A stretch of DNA of 64,000 bases, from positions 40,162-104,161 of the forward strand of contig JBEBXK010000012.1 in assembly GCA_040391605.1 (NCBI GenBank). The letters are read 5' to 3'. Positions 57,757 to 64,000 of the stretch are shown here, piece after piece. Numbering within the stretch: position 1 is the stretch's first letter; each line of letters opens with the position of its first letter. This DNA is from Vulgatibacter incomptus_A (GTDB lineage: Bacteria > Myxococcota > Myxococcia > Myxococcales > Vulgatibacteraceae). Made by a program: the position numbers and the translations under genes. Below the pieces are notes generated by a model. The model was not told the origin of the DNA. It saw only the letters and a program-made list of their open reading frames with translations, and ran no database searches.

Positions 57757-58757
57757 CTCGAGCTCCTCATCCCTCCGCGAGGGAAGTCCGGCGTTTGCTC
57801 GCCTCCGGCTTCGCGAGAGCTCGCGAAGGAATCAGCCCTCCCAGAGGCGGAGGCGATCTCTTCGTTCGCGCTGCGTAGGAGGAGGCTCGTCTGGCGCTCG
57901 ACCGCCGCCGGCTCGTCCTGATGCACGAGGAGGCCGCCGCCGAGCATTCCGAGGAGGAGGACGGCCAGTGCGATCCGATAGCCGACGAAGACCATCACCG
58001 AGCGCCGCTTCAGGAAGGCGATCAGCCCCGCGATGGCGGCGTAGCCCACCGCGAAGGAGACCACGGTGGCCACGACGATCAGGAAGAGCCCCTCCCCTTC
58101 GAAGCCGCCCTCCTGCCGCAGATCCACCAGCTCCTTGAGGCCGGCGCCGGTGATCGCGGGGATCGAGAGGAGGAAGGAGAAGCGCGCCGCCTCCGCACGA
58201 GAGAGGCCGCGCATCAGCCCGGCGGCGATGGTGGAACCCGATCGGGAGACCCCGGGGATCAGCGCGAACATCTGGGCCATCCCCACGAAGAGGGCGTCTT
58301 TGAAGCTGATCCCTTCCTCGGACTCCGTCCGCACCTTGGCCAGCACGGCCCGGCGATCGGCCCAGGCCATGGCTAGGCCCACCACCACCAGGGAGGCGGC
58401 GATCACATAGAGGCTGCGCAGCTCGGCCTTGATCGCCCTCTGAAAGAGGAGACCGGCCACCACCACCGGCACCGTCCCCGCCGCGATGTAGAGGCCCAGC
58501 CTGGCGTGGGGATCGGCCAGCGGCTTGCCCGCCCGCAGCCCACGCCAGAGGCCCGCGGTCATCATCCACAGATCCTTGCGGAAGTAGATCAGCACCGCGA
58601 GGACGGTGCCGATCTGGATCACGGCGGAGAAGGAGGCGCCCGGATCCGCCCAGCCCAGCAGGGCGGGCACGATCCGCAGGTGGGCGGTGGACGAGATGGG
58701 GAGAAACTCGGTGAGGCCCTGCACGATGCCGAGGACGATCGCCTGGAGGAGTGTCAC
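57753..58757 (-). CDS. uppP: Undecaprenyl-diphosphatase UppP/BacA
   Basis: An integral membrane phosphatase recycling undecaprenyl diphosphate for peptidoglycan and polysaccharide synthesis. Both family signatures are present: GLTEFLPISSTAHLRI (14-29) and PGVSRSGSTIAAGLMRG. About seven to eight transmembrane helices end near residue 280. At 334 residues it is longer than usual: the extra hydrophilic C-terminus (about 289-334, beginning ERQTSLLLRSANEE) is encoded largely by a family A repeat. GTG at 58757 is the start, with GAGG upstream. Its stop overlaps the Nudix start. Confidence 0.92.
   Translation of the reverse strand: MTLLQAIVLGIVQGLTEFLPISSTAHLRIVPALLGWADPGASFSAVIQIGTVLAVLIYFRKDLWMMTAGLWRGLRAGKPLADPHARLGLYIAAGTVPVVVAGLLFQRAIKAELRSLYVIAASLVVVGLAMAWADRRAVLAKVRTESEEGISFKDALFVGMAQMFALIPGVSRSGSTIAAGLMRGLSRAEAARFSFLLSIPAITGAGLKELVDLRQEGGFEGEGLFLIVVATVVSFAVGYAAIAGLIAFLKRRSVMVFVGYRIALAVLLLGMLGGGLLVHQDEPAAVERQTSLLLRSANEEIASASGRADSFASSREAGGEQTPDFPRGGMRSSR
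57775..57890 (+). repeat. Family A repeat within the 3' end of uppP
   Basis: TTTGCTCGCCTCCGGCTTCG, CGAGAGCTCGCGAAGGAATC, AGCCCTCCCAGAGGCGGAGG and CGATCTCTTCGTTCGCGCTG follow the joint between the right and left ends of the family A unit, as if two units met head to tail. TTCGCGAG-AG-CTCGCGAA is a palindrome. It is read antisense by uppP and encodes that protein's extended tail. Confidence 0.55.
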
Positions 58758-58811
58758 GCTTGGCTGCCTCTAGGTGGTGCGCCGCGCGAGGGACGTGCGC
58801 TCCGCCGCGAA

Positions 58812-58839
58812 GTGGCGGCGCGCCGATCTCCGCCGCCAC
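58812..58839 (-). terminator. Candidate terminator hairpin after metK
   Basis: GTGGCGGCG (58812-58820) and CGCCGCCAC (58831-58839) form a perfect 9-bp stem with a 10-base loop, 18 bases past the metK stop and upstream of uppP on the same strand. There is no T-run, so termination strength is uncertain. Confidence 0.4.
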
Positions 58840-58857
58840 GGGATGGAGATGAGCCGG

Positions 58858-60036
58858 CTATCCTACCTGGACCCGGCCCCGCTGTACCACCTCCAGCAGC
58901 TCCTCGGCCTTGTCCTTGCGCTCCCAGCTGAAGCCGTCCTCCTCCCTGCCGAAGTGTCCGTAGGCAGCCGTCCGCCGGTAGATGGGCTGGAGCAGATCGA
59001 GGCTGCGGATGATCTCGGCGGGCTTGAGCGGGAAGACCTCGCGGATCGCCGCCTCGATCTTCTCCTCGCTCACCGTGCCCGTGCCGAAGGTGTCCACGTG
59101 GATGCTCACGGGATCGGCGACACCGATGGCGTAGGCCACCTGCACCTCGCAGCGATCCGCCAGGCCGGCCGCCACCACGTTCTTGGCCACGTAGCGCATC
59201 ATATAGGCGGCGGAGCGATCGACCTTGGAGGGATCCTTGCCGGAGAAGGCCCCGCCTCCGTGGCGCCCCATCCCACCATAGGTGTCGACGATGATCTTGC
59301 GGCCGGTGAGGCCGGAGTCGCCCATGGGCCCGCCCACCACGAAGCGGCCGGTGGGGTTGATCCAGAACTTGGTGCCCTCGCCCAACATCTCGGCGGGGAG
59401 CACGTTGCGGATCACCGCTTCCTCGATGGTCCGCTTGATCTCCTCGTCGGAGATGCCGTCGGCGTGCTGGGTGGAGACCACCACCGAGTCGAAGCGATGG
59501 GGTTTGCCGTCGCGGTACGAGACCGCCACCTGCGCCTTGCCGTCCGGACGCAGCCAGGGGATCTCGCCGGATTTGCGGGCCTCGCTCAGGCGCCGCGCCA
59601 GCTTGTGTGCCCAGGAGATCGGCGCCGGCATCAACTCGGGCGTCTCGTTGCAGGCGTAGCCAAACATCATCCCCTGGTCGCCGGCGCCCTGCTCCTTGGT
59701 GGAGGACGAATCGACTCCCTGTGAGATATCGCTCGACTGCTGCTCCAGCGCGACCAGGATCCCGCAGGTGGCGCCGTCGAAGCCCATCGACGAGTCCGTG
59801 TAGCCGATCTCCTGGATCGTCTCGCGGACGACCTTGGGAATGTCGATCCGGGCGTCCGAGGTCACCTCCCCCGCCACCACCACGAAGCCAGTCTTGACCA
59901 GGGTCTCCACCGCCACCCGGGACTTGGGATCCTGCGCGATCAGCGCGTCCAGGAGCGCGTCGGAGACGTTGTCGCAGACCTTGTCCGGATGCCCCTCCGT
60001 CACGGACTCGGAGGTGAAGACGGTCTCTCTCGCCAT
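58858..60036 (-). CDS. metK: S-adenosylmethionine synthetase
   Basis: Makes SAM from methionine and ATP. The 392-residue product has FTSESVTEGHPDKVCDNVSD near the start, the GAGDQG ATP-binding hexapeptide (GAGDQGMMFGYA), and the phosphate loop GGGAFSGKDPSKVDRSAAY. It ends with the FGREEDGFSWE block. Length is typical. AGAGGAG lies nine bases before the ATG at 60036. No recognised SAM riboswitch was found in the upstream 240 bp, which ends in a family A repeat. Confidence 0.96.
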   Translation of the reverse strand: MARETVFTSESVTEGHPDKVCDNVSDALLDALIAQDPKSRVAVETLVKTGFVVVAGEVTSDARIDIPKVVRETIQEIGYTDSSMGFDGATCGILVALEQQSSDISQGVDSSSTKEQGAGDQGMMFGYACNETPELMPAPISWAHKLARRLSEARKSGEIPWLRPDGKAQVAVSYRDGKPHRFDSVVVSTQHADGISDEEIKRTIEEAVIRNVLPAEMLGEGTKFWINPTGRFVVGGPMGDSGLTGRKIIVDTYGGMGRHGGGAFSGKDPSKVDRSAAYMMRYVAKNVVAAGLADRCEVQVAYAIGVADPVSIHVDTFGTGTVSEEKIEAAIREVFPLKPAEIIRSLDLLQPIYRRTAAYGHFGREEDGFSWERKDKAEELLEVVQRGRVQVG

Positions 60037-60213
60037 CGCTGCTTCTCCTCTTGTGGCGCACGCGGCGCACGGCCCCGAATCGAGGCGAAACGGGAGGTTA
60101 GTTCCAGGCTCCGGCAACGGCAACGCAAGCTGCGCGCCTCCGCTTCCATTGGCCTCTCCGGCCGCCGATGCCCAACATCACGAACATTGATCCGATATAG
60201 CAGACGAAGCGTC

Positions 60214-60305
60214 CCAGAGCCTGTGAAAAAGCCGCCCTCCCGCTAGGTGCGGGGCGGTTTTTTCACCCGCGCTGCGCGCGCTACGGCTCGCTCGCGTCCC
60301 CAGCA
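60214..60305 (+). repeat. Family A repeat with strong hairpin, at the end of a lipoprotein gene
   Basis: CAGAGCCTGTGAAAAAGCCG, CCCTCCCGCTAGGTGCGGGG, CGGTTTTTTCACCCGCG and CTGCGCGCGCTACGGCTC. GTGAAAAAGCCGCC pairs with GGCGGTTTTTTCAC, which on the plus strand gives a stem containing a T-run, terminator-like. It also covers the last codons of the minus-strand lipoprotein gene (stop at 60281). Confidence 0.65.
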
Positions 60306-63031
60306 GACGTGGCAGGAGGCGGGTCCACGAGCTGGCAGATGCCCTCTGACGAGTGGCCGACTACGGCTGCCTCGTGAAAGGCGAGGAGCATGGGGTCGGT
60401 GTACGGAAACTCCAACGTGGATTCCAGCAGGAGGTCTCCATCACAGTAGACCCGGCTCGTCATCTCGACGGGAGGCTCGTTCCCCGCCGCGAAGAGCCAG
60501 ACCGAGTAGGTCTGCTGGAGATCCAACGCCGCCAGGTGAACTGCGAAGAACTCCTGCTGCCAAGTGTAGACCTGGGGAACATCAGGCGTTTCGTAGACGA
60601 GCCAGGGGCAGCGCGACAGGGCGGAATATCCAACGTCGTCGAACTCGCAGCTTGGCCCATCGAGAGCGCCGGCGTCCGATCGGCGGACGAGGGTCCGCGA
60701 TCGGGTAGCGGCAGCCGGGCGATCGACCTCGAGCCAGAGCCCGTCGGGTGCCTCCACGACGGCGGAGACGCCGCAGCGATCGGCCCGGCCGTCGAGGTTG
60801 AAGTCCATCCGGTCCAAGGCGAATCGCCCGACCTGAACCAACGAGAGGCGGAAGGCCCCTCCCACCCACCACCACCCGACGTAACCCTTTCCTTCGGCGA
60901 CGGCCCACCGGCTCTCCGCGCCGTCAGCGGGCGCCGGCAGCTCCACCGAGCCCCCGGCCACCAGCCTCCCCCTGACGCTGCAATCCGCCGTAGGCCAGGC
61001 GCATTCGCCCATCTCGCAGGCCGGGGCGCCCATGCCCAACAGCCCCACGCGAACAGCCTCCTCCTCCCCCTGCAGCCAGATCGCCAGCTCCGCCGCGTAC
61101 ATCTCCTCTCCGGGCGGCGTGAAGAGCGCGCGGATGGGGACGGGGTAGTAGCTGGCATCCGAGGTGAGAGGCTGGTCCGGATGCAGCTCGAAGGCGCCGG
61201 CGGCGTCGCCGACGATCTCCACATCGACCACCTGGATCGAAGGGGCGATCGGCGGACGCGAGAGGTACGTGGTCCCCATGGTCAGCCGATCGCTCGGCGT
61301 CGCCTCGAAAGCCATCGTGTGGAAGTCCGAGACCTCGAACTGAAAGGTGGACTTCCAATAGGCGTCGACGGGGATCTCCAGCGGCGGCGTGTCCACCGAG
61401 CCGTGGTGGAGGAGCAGGCTGTCCGCCATCCAGCCTTCCTTGACCCAGGGTCTCATGAGGAAGACCGTGGTGTCGACGGCAGCGCCGGGCTCGAGCCATA
61501 TAGGCTGGCGCCAGGCCTCGCTGACGCCGAAGCCTCCATCCTCTCGGCTCTCGAGATCCCAGATGGCGCACGATGTATCACCGTCGTTTACAAGGCTGAG
61601 AAGACGGCCCGGCTGCGTCGAGGGTCCCGCGAGGCCCAGGTGGATCTCGTCGGGGATCGCGCGGAGCTCACATCGCCCATCCGCCGGCAAGGACTCTCCC
61701 CGGAGCCGAACGCGGAGGGAGGGCTGGAGCTCAGAGGAGGTCCGGATCACCAGCTCCGCTTCGACGGGGCCGGGAGCCCCTGGGGTATAGGCGATCGCGA
61801 AGGATCGGCCGAGATCGCCGAGATCCAGCGGCCAGTCCGCGTCCACCGAGAACGCGGCTGCATCCGGACCCTCGATCGTCGCATCCTCCAGCCAGAGGAA
61901 GTCCCACTCGCTCAGATCTCGTACGCTCACCCGGACCTGCTCCCGCACCATCCGCCCCTCCGGCTGCCTTCCGAAGTCCAACTCCTCGACGACCTCCAGG
62001 ACCGGGCCTCCGCCCATGCCGGTGAACAGGATTCGGATGGATCCCTTCCTGCCGAGAGGGATCACCATCTCAGCCTCGTAGTGCATCCGAACAGTCGGCC
62101 TGAAATAGACGGGGATCTCGATGGCCTCATCCACTTCGAGGACGGTCGGGAGTCCCTGCAGCTCTACGTCAAAGATCTCCGTCTCTTCCCACATGAACGG
62201 CATCCCGATCTCGACCGGCACTTCGCCCGTATTCTTCAGCTCGAAGGAGGACGATCGCTCGAAGCCCGGGGGGGTCAGCCCAAACTCCACCACCCTGCCA
62301 GGGATCGCGTCCACGCTCTGGAAGACTCCCGTTCCCACGAGATCGACCTCCTTCCTCAGACTGGCAGGGCAGCCCCGGCAGATCTCTACGATGAGCTGAC
62401 CTTGCACCTCCCCCCGGAGATCGGGGCTGAAGCGGAGCTCGAAGATCGCTGTCTCGTTCGGCATCAGCAGCGTCTTGCTCGGCGTGACCTCGAAGCTCGA
62501 TCCTATCGACATGGCGCTCAGCTCGAACGTGCGCCCGGCGCGGCTCTCGACCTCGAGGCGGATCACCTCCGTGGTCCCGATCACCACCCTGCCGAAGTCT
62601 ATCGATGGCGGCAGTTCGATCCCCAGGGAGACCGCCGCGCCGCTCACCTCCAGCGTCGCGCCGGCTCCGCTCCTGCCCTCGAAGCGGATGGTCCCGGCGT
62701 AGGCCCCTGATGACTCCGGGTGGAAGGCGGCCAAGTAGAGGATGGATTCACCCGGCTTCAGCCGCACCCACTCCCCCGCCCGCAGGATCTCGGCCTTCGG
62801 GGTGGCCGAGAACGCGGCAGAGTCCGAGCCCACCTTCACGTCCACCGCCACGGGACCTTCGTTGCGGACCGTCACCTCGCTCTCGACAGGGCCGCCGACG
62901 AAGGCCTCGCCGAAGGCGAGGGAGCCGGGCTCCACCACGATGCCCCCGGAGGTGATGGGCGGTGGCTCCTCCGCTTCACCACAGGCCCAGCCGATGGCCA
63001 GCGCCAGCATCACCACCATCGACCTTCGCAA
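60281..63031 (-). CDS. Large lipoprotein with multiple choice-of-anchor/ASH-type domains
   Basis: A 916-residue predicted surface lipoprotein. MRRSMVVMLALAIGWAC gives a signal with a WAC lipobox. At least four ASH/choice-of-anchor-D-like Ig folds follow, recognisable by LAFGEAFVGGPVESEVTVRN, IDFGRVVIGTTEVIRLEVES, VVEFGLTPPGFERSSSFELKN and LDFGRQPEGRMVREQVRVSV. A cysteine-containing C-terminal region (about 690-916) includes DFNLDGRADRCGV, an EF-hand-like loop. TTG at 63031 is preferred as start: AGGAGG is just upstream and it supplies the basic MRRS n-region. Function unknown. The last codons come from a family A repeat. Confidence 0.7.
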   Translation of the reverse strand: MRRSMVVMLALAIGWACGEAEEPPPITSGGIVVEPGSLAFGEAFVGGPVESEVTVRNEGPVAVDVKVGSDSAAFSATPKAEILRAGEWVRLKPGESILYLAAFHPESSGAYAGTIRFEGRSGAGATLEVSGAAVSLGIELPPSIDFGRVVIGTTEVIRLEVESRAGRTFELSAMSIGSSFEVTPSKTLLMPNETAIFELRFSPDLRGEVQGQLIVEICRGCPASLRKEVDLVGTGVFQSVDAIPGRVVEFGLTPPGFERSSSFELKNTGEVPVEIGMPFMWEETEIFDVELQGLPTVLEVDEAIEIPVYFRPTVRMHYEAEMVIPLGRKGSIRILFTGMGGGPVLEVVEELDFGRQPEGRMVREQVRVSVRDLSEWDFLWLEDATIEGPDAAAFSVDADWPLDLGDLGRSFAIAYTPGAPGPVEAELVIRTSSELQPSLRVRLRGESLPADGRCELRAIPDEIHLGLAGPSTQPGRLLSLVNDGDTSCAIWDLESREDGGFGVSEAWRQPIWLEPGAAVDTTVFLMRPWVKEGWMADSLLLHHGSVDTPPLEIPVDAYWKSTFQFEVSDFHTMAFEATPSDRLTMGTTYLSRPPIAPSIQVVDVEIVGDAAGAFELHPDQPLTSDASYYPVPIRALFTPPGEEMYAAELAIWLQGEEEAVRVGLLGMGAPACEMGECAWPTADCSVRGRLVAGGSVELPAPADGAESRWAVAEGKGYVGWWWVGGAFRLSLVQVGRFALDRMDFNLDGRADRCGVSAVVEAPDGLWLEVDRPAAATRSRTLVRRSDAGALDGPSCEFDDVGYSALSRCPWLVYETPDVPQVYTWQQEFFAVHLAALDLQQTYSVWLFAAGNEPPVEMTSRVYCDGDLLLESTLEFPYTDPMLLAFHEAAVVGHSSEGICQLVDPPPATSAGDASEP

Positions 63032-63368
63032 ACGACCTCCTCGTCTGAGCGCACGCCCGGAAAAAAGAGGCGACTCGACTCGAGAGCTTAGCAGCGCAAG
63101 ACCTCAGAGGACACGCCCCACCGCCCCAGGCCCGATCGTCCCGAGCACGACCGCCAGAAACAGCAGCGAGCACCACGGCCGAGGCGGGCGGAGCGCCGAA
63201 GGGTCGCCAATGAAGAAGGCCGGGTGCGCGGTAGATCGCTGGTGGCCCAAGCGGGCCCGGCAGAATGTTCGCGAAGTGCCGCCGGAGATCACCGACGCGC
63301 TGCTGGTCCTCTCGGGCGCAGGAGGAGGGTCGGAAGTGCTGCCGGAGTTCACAGACGCCCTGGTGGCC
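63032..63368. other. 337-bp intergenic region holding a 60-bp-period repeat
   Basis: No supported gene. The left part near the lipoprotein start has a short lower-GC segment (GGAAAAAAGAGGCGACTCGA). The right part contains two diverged copies, 60 bp apart, of a 38-base block that reaches the fadJ stop codon; that repeat is listed separately. Confidence 0.45.
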
Positions 63369-63370
63369 CT
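63273..63370 (+). repeat. Two direct repeats with 60-bp period at the fadJ end
   Basis: GAAGTGCCGCCGGAGATCAC at 63273 and GAAGTGCTGCCGGAGTTCAC at 63333 begin 38-base blocks with about six differences. The period is a multiple of three, and the plus-strand translation gives EVPPEITDALLVL and EVLPEFTDALVAL. The second copy ends at the TAG of the minus-strand fadJ-like gene. It could be a coding relic or a local duplication. Confidence 0.5.
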
Positions 63371-64000
63371 ATGGGGCGGGGTAGAAGGTCTTGCCCTGCT
63401 CCGCCATCTCCACCAGGAGCTTGGCCGGGCGGAAGCGGTTGCCGTGGCGCTCCTCGAAGGCGCGCAGTCGCCGCACCATCTCGCCGGCGCCGAGCGTGTC
63501 CATCCAGCGGAAGGGGCCGCCGCGGAACGGCGGGAAGCCCAGGCCGAAGACCGCACCGATGTCGCCATCCCTGGCGGCGTGGAGCACGCCCTCCTCCAGG
63601 CAGAGCGCCGCCTCGTTGCAAAGGCGCAGGGAGAGGCGCTGCTGGATCTCGTCCGCCGAGATCGTGCGCCGATTCTTCCCGCCGGGTAGCAGCTCGTAGA
63701 TCGAAGGATCGACGTGCTTCTTCTTGCCGTCGTAGGTGTAGAAGCCTCTGCCGTTCTTTCGGCCCAGACGCCCGTCGTCCATGATCGTCTGCAGTGACTC
63801 CGGCTGCTGCATGCGATCGCCGAAGGCCTCGAGCAGGGTGGCCGAGACCTTCTGCGCCACGTCGAGACCCACCTCGTCCAGCAGCATGAAGGGCCCCACC
63901 GGGAAGCCCCAATCCACCAGCGCGCGATCGATCGCCTCGATGTCGCCGCCCTCCGCCAGGAGCCACGCCGCCTCGCTCCCGTAGGGCGAGAGGATCCGGG
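63369..64000 (-). CDS. FadJ-like multifunctional beta-oxidation enzyme, C-terminal part
   Basis: About 210 C-terminal residues of a 3-hydroxyacyl-CoA dehydrogenase/enoyl-CoA hydratase fusion; the N-terminus lies beyond the right edge. RILSPYGSEAAWLLAEGGDI, then VDWGFPVGPFMLLDEVGLDV, NGRGFYTYDGKK, NEAALCLEEGV and GLGFPPFRGGPFRWMDTLGA are the conserved C-terminal 3HCDH blocks of FadB/FadJ proteins. FPPFRGGPFR, in the second C-terminal domain, argues for the trifunctional-type alpha subunit rather than a stand-alone Hbd. Acts in fatty-acid beta-oxidation. Confidence 0.88.
   Translation of the reverse strand, partial: RILSPYGSEAAWLLAEGGDIEAIDRALVDWGFPVGPFMLLDEVGLDVAQKVSATLLEAFGDRMQQPESLQTIMDDGRLGRKNGRGFYTYDGKKKHVDPSIYELLPGGKNRRTISADEIQQRLSLRLCNEAALCLEEGVLHAARDGDIGAVFGLGFPPFRGGPFRWMDTLGAGEMVRRLRAFEERHGNRFRPAKLLVEMAEQGKTFYPAP

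Noticed and set aside
60037..60210. Possible SAM or SAH riboswitch upstream of metK
   Set aside because: Words such as GGAGGCGCGCAGC and GGAGCCTGG recall SAH elements, but the order and the closing AACGGCGC segment are missing.

Overview
The window is very GC-rich, gene-dense bacterial chromosome. Several traits together suggest Myxococcota (Cystobacterineae-like; a Vulgatibacter or Anaeromyxobacter relative is a guess, not shown). These are: many large lipoproteins with choice-of-anchor/HYDIN-like domains, a Lys/Ala-rich histone-H1-like protein, a huge HExxHxxGxxH lipoprotein protease, a TonB C-terminal domain fused to a TonB-dependent receptor, an NtrC-type regulator with a histidine kinase, and full Gram-negative envelope machinery (TamA/TamB, TolC/RND, ExbBD-TonB).

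Layout. 1-1.9 kb: arginine genes argC-argB (minus; argB cut by the left edge) behind a leader with nested palindromes. 2.3-7.2 kb: a small outer-membrane protein, a His-rich nickel/cobalt-type transporter, a Cys-rich lipoprotein, a P1-family peptidase and a VWA-like lipoprotein. 7.5-10.5 kb: an NtrC-like response regulator lacking a recognisable GAFTGA loop, and a HAMP histidine kinase. 10.7-15.9 kb: an MBL-fold hydrolase, a decayed CoA-disulfide-reductase fragment, an 839-residue lipoprotein and a DUF2239 protein behind a promoter wrapped in an inverted repeat. 16.1-20.5 kb: class Ia ribonucleotide reductase nrdA-nrdB plus a thioesterase, controlled by a cobalamin riboswitch and an NrdR-like box. 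20.7-31 kb: an AhpD-like protein, a beta-hydroxyacid dehydrogenase, a GNAT enzyme, then sprT-like, tamA, two overlapping micro-ORFs and tamB. 31.2-36.4 kb: the giant zinc-protease lipoprotein and an outer-membrane partner. 36.8-40 kb: an RqcH/NFACT protein, the H1-like protein and a DUF6918-like protein.

40.3-46.4 kb (plus strand): exbB-exbD-tonB-receptor-lipoprotein, which reads as one dedicated TonB uptake system. 46.4-49 kb: a ROK sugar kinase and a phosphomannomutase/phosphoglucomutase. 49.1-55.7 kb: an RND efflux operon (MFP, pump, TolC) with a TetR repressor whose half-sites occur at both promoters. 55.9-60 kb: GDP-mannose pyrophosphorylase, a Nudix CoA pyrophosphatase translationally coupled to undecaprenyl-diphosphatase, and metK. 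60.3-64 kb: a choice-of-anchor-domain lipoprotein and the C-terminal half of a FadJ-like beta-oxidation enzyme running off the right edge.

Genes that probably work together: pmm/pgm, manC and uppP in polysaccharide/envelope precursor supply; tamA/tamB in outer-membrane biogenesis; exbBD-tonB-receptor in uptake; nrdA/nrdB in dNTP synthesis with B12-responsive repression.

A dispersed palindromic repeat family of about 100-130 bp occurs in at least seven copies across the window, sometimes inside coding sequence (start of tonB, end of uppP). A second, weaker family occurs at 4.46 and 10.47 kb. I saw no tRNA, rRNA, CRISPR array, insertion sequence or phage genes.
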